Shown: in pieces, positions 18,315-28,814 of the stretch
Position numbering within the stretch: the stretch's first letter is position 1
How the letters are laid out: each line of letters opens with the position of its first letter
NCBI RefSeq assembly: GCF_010119975.1
Contig: NZ_CP048222.1
Span: 3,614,501-3,678,500, forward strand
Reading direction: 5' to 3'
DNA: 64,000 bases
Source: Rhodocytophaga rosea
GTDB taxonomy: Bacteria; Bacteroidota; Bacteroidia; Cytophagales; 172606-1
Notes under the pieces: model-generated
Seen by the model: the letters and a program-made list of their open reading frames with translations, nothing else
The model's database searches: none
Told to the model about the DNA's origin: nothing
Position numbers and translations under genes: made by a program

Positions 18315-18851
18315 TTAGCTTGCCTTACTGGCAGGGAAATATTCACTGAGAACCTGCTGCAAACTGCGATTCAGTCCATAGCCAGAATGTCCTGCAAACC
18401 AGATGCATTTTTCGCAGCGCTCTTTAAATTCATCAAATAGCCTGTTCTTAGCAATTAATTGCAGGGTTTCTGTAAATCCGGATTGCATAGATTTGTAAAA
18501 TGCTTCGCTGATGTAATGGTGTGCATTCATAAACTCTATGCTGTTTTCCACCCGGTACAGCAGTAAGTCAATCACATCATAGTCATATAATGCTACTTTT
18601 CTGAATTCAGTGATTAGTTTTTTGGAAGCGGCTGACCTGGGTCTGCGGATACGCTTATTAGGAAAATAGATCTTCCGGATTTTCTGCTTATACTGATTCA
18701 CTACTAACTGGGTATCTTCCCCGAATTCCATCTGGTAATACTCGTTCACATTTTTGAACCTTGTGAAAAGTTTTGCCAGTTCTTCTATCAAATCTTCCTT
18801 CTCTAAATGATTCAGGTGTTTTTGTAATCCAGCTTTGGTTAAACGCGACAT
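18315..18851 (-). CDS. DUF6155-like protein of unknown function
   Basis: 178 residues, cytoplasmic, mostly helical and basic. The N-terminus (LTKAGLQKHLNHLEKEDLIE, then ELAKLFTRF) and the overall size recall DUF6155 proteins, though that match is from memory. No catalytic motif is visible; the only cysteine pair is ERCEKCIWF near residue 149. The start codon lies only 3 bases from the end of a perfect 22-bp inverted repeat, so the mRNA leader is either very short or highly structured. Confidence 0.55.
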   Translation of the reverse strand: MSRLTKAGLQKHLNHLEKEDLIEELAKLFTRFKNVNEYYQMEFGEDTQLVVNQYKQKIRKIYFPNKRIRRPRSAASKKLITEFRKVALYDYDVIDLLLYRVENSIEFMNAHHYISEAFYKSMQSGFTETLQLIAKNRLFDEFKERCEKCIWFAGHSGYGLNRSLQQVLSEYFPASKAS

Positions 18852-18854
18852 AGC

Positions 18855-18909
18855 AAAAAAGCTATTTTTGTAGCAGAGGAAAATAGCCTGCTACAAAAAT
18901 AGCTTTTTT
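18855..18909. repeat. perfect 22-bp inverted repeat / bidirectional hairpin
   Basis: Arms at 18855-18876 and 18888-18909 are perfect reverse complements separated by 11 nt. Each arm starts with six A and ends with CAG, so a T-run follows the hairpin on both strands. It lies 62 bp past the stop of the GT61 gene (minus strand) and would terminate it, yet it ends 3 bases before the start codon of the next minus-strand gene. The arms also contain TATTTTTG, a match to the TAnnTTTG -7 element, on both strands. Confidence 0.85.
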
Positions 18910-18971
18910 GGTTGCGATTATTATCTAAAACAATTAAAGTTTGTGAAGTAAAATAACAGATTGGCTGATTA

Positions 18972-20186
18972 TTAATAGGAATTGCTTTCAGCAGAATATT
19001 TTTCCATGATTGTTTCCAGCATAGGCTTTAACTGGTTTAGATCTACGAGTAAGTTTAGCCGCATCCCCTGCTTTACATTTTCTGCACTTGCATCCGATTC
19101 GCAAGCCATATACTGATAATTAACGCCGGCTTTATTGGCCAGATCGTAATATACCGGAATAATATACTCACTGGCAAATAATTCAATAGCTGTAGTTCCG
19201 GGCTCGCAGAAAACTAAATTTGCCCAGCCAGCCCCATGAGGCCCGATAATTACTTTGGCAGAACCAAAAAGATTTACCTGCTGCTGGAAAGTCATATTTC
19301 CCAATTCAACTTTTTTGAAACCGTATTCAGCCAGGAAGTTTACAAGTTCGTTCTCATTAATCACAAACCGTTTATCAGAATCATTGCGGCTTACATATAC
19401 ATAGGGATATACTCTTTCCCCTGCTTCTATCACTTTCGGGAAATTATTTTTCAGGAACGAACATGCCCACGCAGGAACGTGAGAATGATATCTTACATAG
19501 TTCGTTGCTACCAGTGAATCCGCCACTATGTGTGTTTCTACATTTCCAGGGATAATTTTATTGTCATCTATACCCAGCAAACGCAGGGTATCTTTCTGGT
19601 AGCCTAATTCAAATCCGGGCACAATAAAATAATCTATCCGGTCGAACCAGCCACTTTTTTGTAATAAATGAATGCGGCATAAAGCGTCGAACAGCCAGTG
19701 AAAGTAATTGTTGTCTCCGCTTCCCCCGATAAGCAGATGAAAAGCAGTACCTGAATATTTCTTAGGTGTGATAAAAAAAGTTTGTTCAAAAATCGAGTTT
19801 TCTTTTGCCTTATTTTTTCCCATCTGATAAGAGACTCCACCCACCAGCTTGTTATCTCTGGAAATAATCGCTACACTAAAAACGGTATCTGTATGTAATC
19901 TTCCATGAGGAATTTCTACAATATAGGCAGTTGGAATAGCCGCCTGCCGGGGAAGGTCCATATAATCGGCACACTTGCTGTAAAATTCTTCGTCTATGTT
20001 GATAACAGAGGTATAGGAAGGATATAATTCTTTATATGCAGGTGCAGGTTTTTTGCGGTTATCTTCATGTAAATACTCCTGCACATTTTCATACACATCT
20101 TTAGGCCGGTAGGATACATTATGAGGAATGGTCTTGGCAATAATACTCTTAATTTTTCGAATAACTTTTTTAGATAGGCGGCGCAT
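18972..20186 (-). CDS. GT61-family glycosyltransferase (DUF563)
   Basis: 404 residues with no membrane segment and a basic N-terminus (MRRLSKKVIRKIKSIIAKTI). The centre and C-terminus match the GT61/DUF563 fold: FHWLFDALCRIHLL, then YVYVSRNDSDKR, and the hallmark IIGPHGAGWANLVFCEPGTT followed by AIELF. It would transfer a sugar, often xylose or a related sugar, onto a glycan or surface polymer. There are no other polysaccharide genes nearby, so it is an orphan. The hairpin at 18855-18909 is its likely terminator. Confidence 0.82.
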   Translation of the reverse strand: MRRLSKKVIRKIKSIIAKTIPHNVSYRPKDVYENVQEYLHEDNRKKPAPAYKELYPSYTSVINIDEEFYSKCADYMDLPRQAAIPTAYIVEIPHGRLHTDTVFSVAIISRDNKLVGGVSYQMGKNKAKENSIFEQTFFITPKKYSGTAFHLLIGGSGDNNYFHWLFDALCRIHLLQKSGWFDRIDYFIVPGFELGYQKDTLRLLGIDDNKIIPGNVETHIVADSLVATNYVRYHSHVPAWACSFLKNNFPKVIEAGERVYPYVYVSRNDSDKRFVINENELVNFLAEYGFKKVELGNMTFQQQVNLFGSAKVIIGPHGAGWANLVFCEPGTTAIELFASEYIIPVYYDLANKAGVNYQYMACESDASAENVKQGMRLNLLVDLNQLKPMLETIMEKYSAESNSY

Positions 20187-21094
20187 AATGTAAAAGGTTA
20201 TAATGAACTAAATGTGTATACTTATAACATAGGCATAGTACAATTTTCTTATTATATATATAGCAGCATAAACCCCTGTTCTACTTGTACCTTTCAACAA
20301 ACACTACCAGGTTCCTGACAACCAGATGATTAGAAATAATTACCTTGCAGAAACCGATTATTTTTCAAGCAAACCCAATGCTGACATGAATTGAAAACAC
20401 TCTTAAGATAAGCTTAAAATATTGCAAATCTCAAGAGTGTAGTACAACCTGTAACTGTAAGTATACTATAAATGTTATCTTAATCAAATCTTTTTTTTGA
20501 AATAATAGTTTGAAAATTTAAAAATCAATAAAACGCTAATAATCTGTTTCTAGCAGATATGTTACAAACAATAAAATATTGAAATAATGCAATTAATAGA
20601 AATGAGGCTTATATATTTTAGTTGCATTCATTCAATAGGAAACTAACGAAATTCCTATAACAAAGTTATTGGCACATATACTAATGCAGACTTCGGATAC
20701 AGTTTACATGAGGCAAAATAAAAATAGTGGTAGTTCTATAACCACAGGATCAATACATCAAATACAGATACTATTTCCAGGCTCAATAAAAAAATAAACT
20801 ATACTGGCAATAATAGATTGCCAGCTTAGCGAACCAATTAAAAGTAGATTGAGCAAATGCTGATAGCTATCTGTGTCGCATCTGATTATTCTTCTGCGAT
20901 ATAAAGCGATCTAACCTTAATTATCTGGCATGTACCGGAGTAAAACACAAGGTATATTTTTTCTGATAAAGATAGATGAAGCAAGAAAATACCTATCGCT
21001 GCTTAACAAGCGGAGAATATATTTAAATCGTGCTACAAAAACACATACCCATACACTTTACTCCCAGAATAAATACATAGAAAGGGCAAGCCAT
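20187..21094. other. 908-bp stretch without a recognisable gene
   Basis: AT-rich, with stop codons in all six frames and no ORF that looks coding. Small hairpins occur (ACACTCTT/AAGAGTGT around 20398-20442; CTGGCAA/TTGCCAG at 20804-20824) but none has a following T-run that makes a clear terminator. It lies downstream of the carboxylase gene and upstream of the GT61 gene on the minus strand. It could hold a small RNA or the remains of a lost gene; I see no sequence that proves either. Confidence 0.4.
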
Positions 21095-22663
21095 CTATAA
21101 AGGAATATTTCCATGTTTCTTTTTGGGCAAGCTATCCACCTTGTTTTCCAGCATCTGAAAAGCCTTTAATAACTTCTGCCGGGTTTGCTCCGGTAAAATC
21201 ACCTCATCAATATAACCCCGGTGTGCTGCCCTGTATGGATTGGCAAACTTGTTAGTATATTCCGTAACCTTTTCCTGCAATTTGGCTTCAGGGTCCGCAG
21301 ATTCGGCAATTTCGCGTTTGAATATAATTTCGGCGGCACCTTTGGCACCCATTACTGCAATTTCGGCTGTAGGCCAGGCATAGTTCATATCAGCCCCAAT
21401 GTGTTTGGAATTCATTACATCATAAGCTCCACCATATGCTTTCCGGGTAATTACAGTAATTCTCGGTACCGTAGCTTCACAAAAGGCATACAACAATTTA
21501 GCACCATTGGTAATAATGCCATTCCATTCCTGGTCGGTGCCAGGCATAAATCCAGGTACATCTTCAAACACCAGTAAGGGAATATTAAAACTATCGCAAA
21601 AACGCACAAAGCGAGCAGCTTTTGTACTGGCATGAATATCCAGCACGCCAGCCAGTACAGCAGGCTGATTGCCAACAATACCAATACTTCTGCCACCGAG
21701 CCGGGCGAACCCCACTACAATATTTTCAGCAAAATTGCGGTGTACCTCAAAAAAACTATCTGTATCAATTACGCCTTCAATCACTTCACGCATATCATAG
21801 GGCTGATTTGGATTTTCAGGAACAATACCGTTAAGTGCTGACCGGCTTTCGTCCTGATTAGCTTCGTAAGCTACTCTGGGGGCATCGTCCTCGCAGTTTT
21901 GCGGAATATAGCTGAGCAATTTTTTTATGGACTGGATACATTCTACTTCATTGGCACAGGCAAAATGGGTAACGCCGCTTTTAATACTATGTGTACTGGC
22001 ACCTCCTAATTCTTCGGCTGTTACATTCTCATGGGTTACTGTTTTTACCACATTTGGTCCGGTCACAAACATGTAGGAAGTATTTTCAACCATCATTATA
22101 AAATCGGTAATGGCTGGTGAATATACGGCTCCGCCAGCACAAGGTCCCATAATGGCCGAAATCTGGGGGATCACTCCTGAAGCCAGCGTATTGCGGTAAA
22201 ATATTTCTGCATACCCAGCCAGAGAAATCACTCCTTCCTGAATACGTGCACCACCGGAATCATTTAACCCGATCACTGGTGCCCCATTTTTCATAGCCAA
22301 GTCCATAATGCGGCATATCTTTTCGGCATGGGTTTCGGAGAGAGCTCCGCCAAATACGGTAAAATCTTGCGCATATACATATACTAATCTACCCTGAATG
22401 GTGCCATATCCGGTAACTACGCCGTCACCCAGGTAATATTCCTTATCCAGACCAAAATCTTTAGTCCGGTGCATCACAAATTTGCCGATCTCTTCGAAAC
22501 TTCCCTGGTCTATTAATAATTGAATGCGTTCTCTAGCCGTGAGTTTGCCTTTTTTATGTTGTGCCTCAATCCGTGTTTGTCCGCCGCCGAGCAAGGCTTC
22601 CTGGTTTTTTCTTTCTAAAACAGCAAATTTTTCTGCATGAACTTCCTGGCTTTTGTTTTCCAT
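21095..22663 (-). CDS. acyl-CoA (propionyl-CoA type) carboxylase, carboxyltransferase beta subunit
   Basis: 522 residues, the normal length for PccB/MmdA-type carboxyltransferases. The N-terminal crotonase-fold half has [16 protein letters not shown] and [14 protein letters not shown] (acyl-CoA oxyanion hole). The C-terminal half has [14 protein letters not shown] and [19 protein letters not shown] (biotin-site oxyanion hole). It transfers CO2 from carboxy-biotin to propionyl-CoA (or methylcrotonyl/acetyl-CoA) in the cytoplasm. No biotin carboxylase or carrier gene is adjacent, so its partner must be encoded elsewhere; a decarboxylase role is the alternative. Confidence 0.9.
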   Translation of the reverse strand: MENKSQEVHAEKFAVLERKNQEALLGGGQTRIEAQHKKGKLTARERIQLLIDQGSFEEIGKFVMHRTKDFGLDKEYYLGDGVVTGYGTIQGRLVYVYAQDFTVFGGALSETHAEKICRIMDLAMKNGAPVIGLNDSGGARIQEGVISLAGYAEIFYRNTLASGVIPQISAIMGPCAGGAVYSPAITDFIMMVENTSYMFVTGPNVVKTVTHENVTAEELGGASTHSIKSGVTHFACANEVECIQSIKKLLSYIPQNCEDDAPRVAYEANQDESRSALNGIVPENPNQPYDMREVIEGVIDTDSFFEVHRNFAENIVVGFARLGGRSIGIVGNQPAVLAGVLDIHASTKAARFVRFCDSFNIPLLVFEDVPGFMPGTDQEWNGIITNGAKLLYAFCEATVPRITVITRKAYGGAYDVMNSKHIGADMNYAWPTAEIAVMGAKGAAEIIFKREIAESADPEAKLQEKVTEYTNKFANPYRAAHRGYIDEVILPEQTRQKLLKAFQMLENKVDSLPKKKHGNIPL

Positions 22664-22827
22664 GTGTCTCTTTTAAGTAGGTATGGTCTGTTTGTCCAAA
22701 TATATCATTTAAATTATAGAGAATGAAAGCGGCAATTGAGTGAATTTATATATTCATGTGCAATCTGTTTTGCTCAAATACGTTTCGTAAATTGATAGCT
22801 TCGTATGTTTACAGAAATTTTTCACTT

Positions 22828-24933
22828 ATGCGTTATTACAGGTTAGTTGTTCTCTTTTTGCTGTTTGTTTCTTCGTTTGCTTTCGGACAGGCAGGAAAAC
22901 CTAAATTTTCCGTCTATAAATCCGATGTCAATCCAAATGCAGTAAAAGAAGGTATCCGGGGAATAGCCGTTTTGTTTAGCTGTGAGTATAACTTTTCGGA
23001 TGCCGAATATGCAGCCATGAAAAATAGTGAAGGCCGCAATTATTTTACGTTTTATGCCAGTATGGCGCATAAGAATAATGATTCATTTTACAGCGGATTA
23101 GATTACCGGCAATCTAAAAAAGCCTTTAATACCATTGCGCTTCATGTAGCAGAGGAACATGCCTACGAACCACAAAACAAAGCACAGGGACGGCGCAATA
23201 CAGGCATTGAACTCTTTATTCCTTTCTATCAGTTAAATCTTCCGGAAGGTAGTAGTGCTGTGAAGTTTATACTCAATGCAACTACTGAAAAAGAGAACAC
23301 TTTTGAGAGGATACACACTCAGGATATCACCATCAATAAACCAGCGGTAACATTTATAAGTCTGCAACCCAAACAAATCACAGTAACGGATAAAGCGGGT
23401 AAAAAATACGAGGCAGAAAGCATAGAACAGGATTTATTTGCCATTCCGGGCAGCAGCAAAACCAGTACAGATATTATCTCAGCCGGAAATGTTTCAACTA
23501 AAGTGCCTTTTAATTTTATATACTCAGAAGGCGATATAGTCCGGTTAAAACTGCAGAAAAGCACCAGTAAAGGCGTAGTCAGCAGCAATAAAGTTCGGGT
23601 GTTGAAAGCTTCTAATGGCCAGATAATGACCAATTTCGACAACAAAGCTGCTTTACAGGGAGAATGGCCACTAGACCCTAAACAGAAAACCATCGCCTTA
23701 ACAAACCCTGCCGTACAAATTAACCTGGAAGTAGGCCGTACAAAAGTGCCGGGTATCCGCATTACCGAATTTACCATTAACCCCTATAGTACCCACGAAG
23801 GAGTGGCTGGCGCTACGCTAACCATTGCCTATGAGTCTAAAGCTACTCCCGGTGCACCAGCCTTGGTTGCAGTTCCTTCTTATGTGAATGCGACACAAGA
23901 AACGGTTTTGTTAAAGGGGGGAATGGTGACAGCAGGGAAGAGTAGCATAGACTCTACCGGAGCGATTGCCCTTTCGCAGGAGCCAGGAAAAATATCGGTA
24001 TTCTATCCGGCTTTCAACTTATTGCTCTATCATCCGGGCATTCGTCAGCAAACACCCAATCAATTTGCTGTGCAGATAATGTTGCAAAGCGGCAGTGGCC
24101 TGGTTACCCAGAAACAGATCAAGCAAAACCTGCCGGTAAGTGTAATTCAGGATGCGAGAATTGCGCCAGCTGTAAAAGCCAAGGACACTACGTTTAATAA
24201 TATCCGGGGATTGGCCATTTCAATTCCTTACCAGCTTCCAAAACTCTATACGGACCTCCAAAAAGATAACCTCATGATTCAGCTGGTAGAGGCTTCAGGG
24301 AAAGACAGCCGGGGTGCCGATTTATTGCGAAATATGACCGTGGTTAATAATACGGTTGAAAAAGTAACAGACCCTACCAACAAAAAGGGGGCTTCTTTCC
24401 GCATCAGCAAGCCTACCGGTGTGATCAGTTTATTTTTGCCCTATACAGATTTAAACCGGCAGGAGAAAGCACCAGTGCCATTTTTTGCTAAAGCGGTCAT
24501 TAGTCAGAATGGAGCACCTGGGGCAGAGGTAGGAGGTAATTCTTCGGCCATCCGATTCGACATTGACACCAAAAAACTCAGGTTTGTTACGCTGGGTATT
24601 TCAAATATTAATCTCAAAAAAGCCAATACCGGAGATATTATGTGGCGAATTACTTCATCTGGCCGAACAATTTACCAGTCGGTGATGCTTCCGGCAGCTA
24701 AAACCATCGATAACCTGTATACCCTTGCAGGATATATGCACGAAGACGACATGGTAGCTATTGAAATGCTAAAAGGCAAAACTGCTGCTGATGCTAAACT
24801 GATGTTTAAATGGGAAAAGCCCGTAAAAGAACTAACAGCCAGCGAAATTCTGGAACTGGAACCTTCCAAATTGCCTAATAATACCGATGATGGGGACACC
24901 AAAAGTGTAAGCATTATGTATTCGGTGCAGTAA
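22828..24933 (+). CDS. secreted protein of unknown function with three internal repeats
   Basis: 701 residues from the ATG at 22828, which begins a signal peptide (YYRLVVLFLLFVSSFAFGQ); a longer in-frame ATG at 22756 gives no better N-terminus. Not matched to a family. Three copies of a ~210-residue unit can be seen. Each opens with a strand such as GIRGIAVLF, GVAGATLTI or NIRGLAISI, and closes with a strand such as IELFIPFYQLNL, ISVFYPAFNLLL or ISLFLPYTDLN. The composition suggests tandem beta-sandwiches. A fourth short domain (~residues 610-680, LGISNINLKK...) ends the protein. It is probably periplasmic or surface-exposed and structural or ligand-binding; no catalytic motif seen. Confidence 0.65.
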   Translation: MRYYRLVVLFLLFVSSFAFGQAGKPKFSVYKSDVNPNAVKEGIRGIAVLFSCEYNFSDAEYAAMKNSEGRNYFTFYASMAHKNNDSFYSGLDYRQSKKAFNTIALHVAEEHAYEPQNKAQGRRNTGIELFIPFYQLNLPEGSSAVKFILNATTEKENTFERIHTQDITINKPAVTFISLQPKQITVTDKAGKKYEAESIEQDLFAIPGSSKTSTDIISAGNVSTKVPFNFIYSEGDIVRLKLQKSTSKGVVSSNKVRVLKASNGQIMTNFDNKAALQGEWPLDPKQKTIALTNPAVQINLEVGRTKVPGIRITEFTINPYSTHEGVAGATLTIAYESKATPGAPALVAVPSYVNATQETVLLKGGMVTAGKSSIDSTGAIALSQEPGKISVFYPAFNLLLYHPGIRQQTPNQFAVQIMLQSGSGLVTQKQIKQNLPVSVIQDARIAPAVKAKDTTFNNIRGLAISIPYQLPKLYTDLQKDNLMIQLVEASGKDSRGADLLRNMTVVNNTVEKVTDPTNKKGASFRISKPTGVISLFLPYTDLNRQEKAPVPFFAKAVISQNGAPGAEVGGNSSAIRFDIDTKKLRFVTLGISNINLKKANTGDIMWRITSSGRTIYQSVMLPAAKTIDNLYTLAGYMHEDDMVAIEMLKGKTAADAKLMFKWEKPVKELTASEILELEPSKLPNNTDDGDTKSVSIMYSVQ

Positions 24934-25084
24934 GCAAATACTGGGTTTTTGCCAGATATCCTAGGTTTGATATATCAGTAATAAAAATTAAACTGTTTTC
25001 TGATACCCAATTAATTTTTGGCGAAATCAATTTATTTGGCCATTTTGTACGCTTCTTTAATAAACCAATCCTGAACCTGTGTTT

Positions 25085-27613
25085 ATGCGTACACTTCTAT
25101 GGCTATGCCTCTTTTTCTGGGGCACCTCTGCTGTTATTGGACAAAATTCCCTGCAAACTCCTGAACAATTTTTAGGTTATCCTTTAGGAAGCCAATTTAC
25201 CACCCATGCCCAGATTCTCGATTATACACGCTACCTAGCGGCGCAGGCATCCTCCCGTTGTAAGTTTCAGCAATATGGCTTTACTTATGAAGGACGGCCA
25301 CTGGTGGTTGCTATTATTTCTTCAGAAGCTAACATGAGCCGCCTGGAAGAAATCCGGACGGACAATTTGAAACGTACGGGTTTATTATCTGGCCAACCCT
25401 CTGGTACGCAACCGGCCATTGCCTGGCTGAGTTATAATGTGCATGGCAATGAGTCTGTTTCTTCAGAATCTGTAATGCAGGTGATGTATGATTTGCTGAA
25501 CACTGGAAATCAGCAAACCCAAAGCTGGCTTGCCAATACAGTAGTCATTCTGGACCCTTGTGAAAATCCAGATGGACGGGAACGCTACATACAGTGGTAC
25601 AAACAAACTATGGCTCAAACACCTAATGCTTCACCCTATGCCTGGGAACATTATGAACCCTGGCCAGGCGGACGGCCCAATCATTACCTGTTTGACCTGA
25701 ACCGTGACTGGGCATGGCAAACGCAGAAGGAAACCAAAGCTCGTATTTCTTTATACAACCAGTGGATGCCACATTTACATGCCGATTTTCATGAGATGGG
25801 TGTAGATGCCCCCTATTATTTTTCTCCGGCTGCCAAACCTTATCACCAGGATATTACTCCCTGGCAGCGTCAGTTTCAGAACATTATTGGAGAGCACAAC
25901 CGCAAGTACTTTGATACTAATAACTGGCTCTATTTTACCCGTGAGAATTATGATTTGTTTTATCCTAGTTATGGAGATACCTGGCCTACCTTTAACGGTG
26001 CAATCGGTATGACCTACGAACAAGGCGGTTCCGGACGGGCTGGTGTGGCGATAGCCCGGACTCAGGGAGATACCCTTACTTTAAGCCAGCGCATTGCCCA
26101 TCATCATGCAGCTAGTCTGGCTACACTGGAATCCATAGCCACCAGAAGCGAGCAGGTAGTGAAAGAGTTTGCCAAATATTACGATGATTCCCGAAATAAA
26201 CCCATTGGCGATTACAAAACCTATTTAATTAAAACCAAAGCCAATCCGGAAAAGCTGAAAGATTTTACAAGTTTCCTGGACAATCAGGGCATTGCTTATT
26301 CTTTTGCCAGTAAAGGAGCCAGCACCAAAGGTTTTAATTATGCCAATGGTAAAACGGAAAACGCTCCTGTTGAAAACAATGATATTCTCATCAGTGCTTT
26401 CCAGCCGAAATCTTCTTTACTCAAAGTATTATTTGATACCAATCCAGCTCTGGAAGATTCTCTCACCTATGACATTACTTCCTGGGCATTACCCTATGTT
26501 TTCGGGCTGGAGGCTTATGCGATCAGGGATAGGTTAGCTTCCGGACAAGCCAAACCCTCTGCTGTAGCGGCGAAGGAAATACCTGCTATCACCAAACCCT
26601 ATGCCTATCTGGCTTCCTGGCAAAACCTCAGCGATCTCAAGTTCTTGTCGACCTTATTGCAGCAAAAGATAAAAGTACGGTTCTCAGAAATTCCCTTTGA
26701 AATGAATGGACAACGTTTTCAGCCTGGGACTTTAATTATTACCCGAACCGGTAATGAAGCTTTACAAAATAAATTTGATCAGACGGTGCAAGAACAAGCC
26801 AGTAAACATGGCATTACATTGATGCCGGTGAGCACAGGTTTTGTCAATACTGGGTCTGATTTTGGTTCAAGCAATATCCGGTATATGAAAGCACCCAGAG
26901 TAGCCGTACTGGCTGGTGAAGGTATTTCAGCCTATAGCTTTGGAGAGGTTTGGCATTACTTTGAGCAGCAAATCGGTTATCCGATTACGGTATTAAAAAC
27001 AAGTTACCTGAGCAATGTACCCATGCATGAATTCGATGTATTAATATTGCCTTCAGGTTCTTATAGTAATATTTATAATGATCGCGCTTTAACCAGCCTT
27101 AAAGATTGGGTACGGGCCGGAGGTAAAATTATTGCACTTGAAAGTGCTGTCTCTTTTCTGGCAGGTAAACCGGATATAGCTTTAAAAAAGAAAACGCCTT
27201 CCACTAAAGCAGAAACAGTAAAAAATCCATACGATACCCTGCAAACCTATGCCAGCCGCGAGCGTGAAGGTATCAATGAAGAAGTATTAGGCAGTGTACA
27301 TAAAGTTAGCTTAGACCAGACACATCCCCTGGCTTTTGGTTATTCTGGTACGCACTATGTATTATTAAGAGAAGCCCCTGGCTATGAATTTCTGAAAACA
27401 GGATGGAATGTAGGCATTTTGAAAAAAGATGGCTATGTGAGCGGATTTGTTGGAAGAAAAGCAAAGGGCAACCTGCAAGACGCTCTTATTCTAGGCGTAC
27501 AGGAACTAGGTAAAGGACAGATTATATATATGGCCGACAGTCCCCTTTTTCGTGGTTTCTGGCATAGTGGGAAGTTATTATTCGGCAATGCAGTGTTTCT
27601 GGTAGGAAATTGA
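25085..27613 (+). CDS. secreted M14-family zinc carboxypeptidase
   Basis: 842 residues from ATG 25085 (a GTG two codons earlier is possible), with a signal peptide ending near IGQ. The M14 domain occupies ~residues 20-350: H120-G-N-E123 gives the HxxE zinc pair (SYNVHGNESVSSES), PCENPDGRERY follows, and the third zinc ligand is one of the histidines in PHLHADFHEMG (230-236). The remaining ~450 residues include a segment resembling a glutamine-amidotransferase-like fold (DVLILPSGSYSNIY, WVRAGGKIIALES) seen in large Bacteroidota M14 proteins. It likely digests peptides in the periplasm or outside the cell. Confidence 0.87.
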   Translation: MRTLLWLCLFFWGTSAVIGQNSLQTPEQFLGYPLGSQFTTHAQILDYTRYLAAQASSRCKFQQYGFTYEGRPLVVAIISSEANMSRLEEIRTDNLKRTGLLSGQPSGTQPAIAWLSYNVHGNESVSSESVMQVMYDLLNTGNQQTQSWLANTVVILDPCENPDGRERYIQWYKQTMAQTPNASPYAWEHYEPWPGGRPNHYLFDLNRDWAWQTQKETKARISLYNQWMPHLHADFHEMGVDAPYYFSPAAKPYHQDITPWQRQFQNIIGEHNRKYFDTNNWLYFTRENYDLFYPSYGDTWPTFNGAIGMTYEQGGSGRAGVAIARTQGDTLTLSQRIAHHHAASLATLESIATRSEQVVKEFAKYYDDSRNKPIGDYKTYLIKTKANPEKLKDFTSFLDNQGIAYSFASKGASTKGFNYANGKTENAPVENNDILISAFQPKSSLLKVLFDTNPALEDSLTYDITSWALPYVFGLEAYAIRDRLASGQAKPSAVAAKEIPAITKPYAYLASWQNLSDLKFLSTLLQQKIKVRFSEIPFEMNGQRFQPGTLIITRTGNEALQNKFDQTVQEQASKHGITLMPVSTGFVNTGSDFGSSNIRYMKAPRVAVLAGEGISAYSFGEVWHYFEQQIGYPITVLKTSYLSNVPMHEFDVLILPSGSYSNIYNDRALTSLKDWVRAGGKIIALESAVSFLAGKPDIALKKKTPSTKAETVKNPYDTLQTYASREREGINEEVLGSVHKVSLDQTHPLAFGYSGTHYVLLREAPGYEFLKTGWNVGILKKDGYVSGFVGRKAKGNLQDALILGVQELGKGQIIYMADSPLFRGFWHSGKLLFGNAVFLVGN

Positions 27614-27712
27614 TTTTACTATAATCAGATACTTCAAACAGTAGAATATATCCATTTATGGGTAGTCATACATTGCAAGTGATTTGAATTATAATATTTA
27701 TTAAATCCCGGC

Positions 27713-27752
27713 TTCTGTTGATTTTTATCACAGAGCTGGGATTTGTTTTTTC
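27713..27752 (+). terminator. intrinsic terminator after the M14 peptidase
   Basis: An imperfect stem pairs AAATCCCGGCTTCTGT with ACAGAGCTGGGATTT around a ~10-nt loop, followed by GTTTTTTC. Confidence 0.6.
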
Positions 27753-28102
27753 ATGCATCTCATTTCTTTAAAAGCCATATTTTGACTAATAGCGCCTTTT
27801 CACTAATAAGCTATCCTTTCATAGACTAATAATGTATTTTCATCGCTCAACTGCATTTTATAAGGATAAAAGCATTTTGTAGCGAATACCAGGTGATATA
27901 TCGGAGGAAGTAATACCACAAGCGATTTTATCAGCAGCCAGTAATCAGTAAGTATATATTTAGAGAAACAGCAGCAAAATGATTTAATATCAAAGGTTTA
28001 TCTGAGTATAGTATATCAATTAAGAGCATAATTATTCTAAAAACTATTGGACAGCTACAACTCAATCAGCTGCTGCAAAACATCACTTAAAACTATAAAC
28101 TT
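27753..28102. other. 350-bp non-coding gap
   Basis: AT-rich spacer between the M14 peptidase terminator and the small secreted protein. No gene or clear structured RNA is visible; it presumably carries the promoter of the small gene. Confidence 0.4.
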
Positions 28103-28462
28103 ATGAAAACACAACTCAACTTTCTCAACCGGCTACTAGTCACCATTATCCTTTTTACACTTACTCTTTTTTCTTCACAGGCGGCTATAGCTCAACTTCT
28201 AAGCAATGAAGGATACTGGGTAGTAGAATCGAATATAAATACAAAAGATTTTACAGTAGTAAAATTTTATGATAATACCCATAGCCTGATATATGAAGAA
28301 AAACTAACAGGAATTTGCCTGGATATCAGCCGGCGAAAAATTGTAAAAATGCTGAATCGTACCTTAAAAATGGTGCAACACAACCAGGTGGTTGCCGGGC
28401 AGATAAAAGGCTATTCCGACCTGATAGCATCTTCTATTTCTAAAAAAAGATATGATAATTAA
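28103..28462 (+). CDS. small secreted protein of unknown function
   Basis: 119 residues with a strong signal peptide (LLVTIILFTLTLFSSQAAIA, cleavage after AIAQ). The mature ~85 residues contain WVVESNINTKDFTVVKFYDN, predicted beta-strands, then a helix rich in Lys and Asn. I recognise no family. It stands alone between two non-coding gaps. Confidence 0.6.
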   Translation: MKTQLNFLNRLLVTIILFTLTLFSSQAAIAQLLSNEGYWVVESNINTKDFTVVKFYDNTHSLIYEEKLTGICLDISRRKIVKMLNRTLKMVQHNQVVAGQIKGYSDLIASSISKKRYDN

Positions 28463-28814
28463 CCATACGTAATAGTATTATCTTTCCCGGCTAAGGAGCG
28501 GTTCTCGTTATTCAGAATTGCTTCTTAGCTATTTTTATATCCTGCCATACACAGAATTCCTTAACCTAGTATGAGCCAATTAATACAGCTCTGAATTTTT
28601 ATTAATTGGGATATACTCACTTACTGGAACCTCACCACTAAAAATATGGTTTCTGGTACAACACTGGCCTTGAATTGCCGTACATACATCGAATAAACCT
28701 TAACCCAAAAATCACAAACAACTTCGTGGCTTATTGGTTAAATTGGTGTACTTTGCATGGGTCAGGCCATATAAGTGCATTGATTATAGTTTTGCCACCG
28801 AGTATTCCATATTC
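28463..28814. other. 352-bp non-coding gap before bshA
   Basis: No supportable gene. A promoter-like string TTGGTTAAATTGGTG followed by TACTTTGC lies ~60 bp before the bshA start, close to but not an exact match to TAnnTTTG. In-frame codons upstream of the bshA ATG exist from 28734 but do not resemble the family N-terminus. Confidence 0.35.

Noticed and set aside
28734-28814. 27 extra codons upstream of the bshA start
   Set aside because: The conserved BshA N-terminus begins at ATG 28815; the upstream codons include promoter-like sequence and match nothing.
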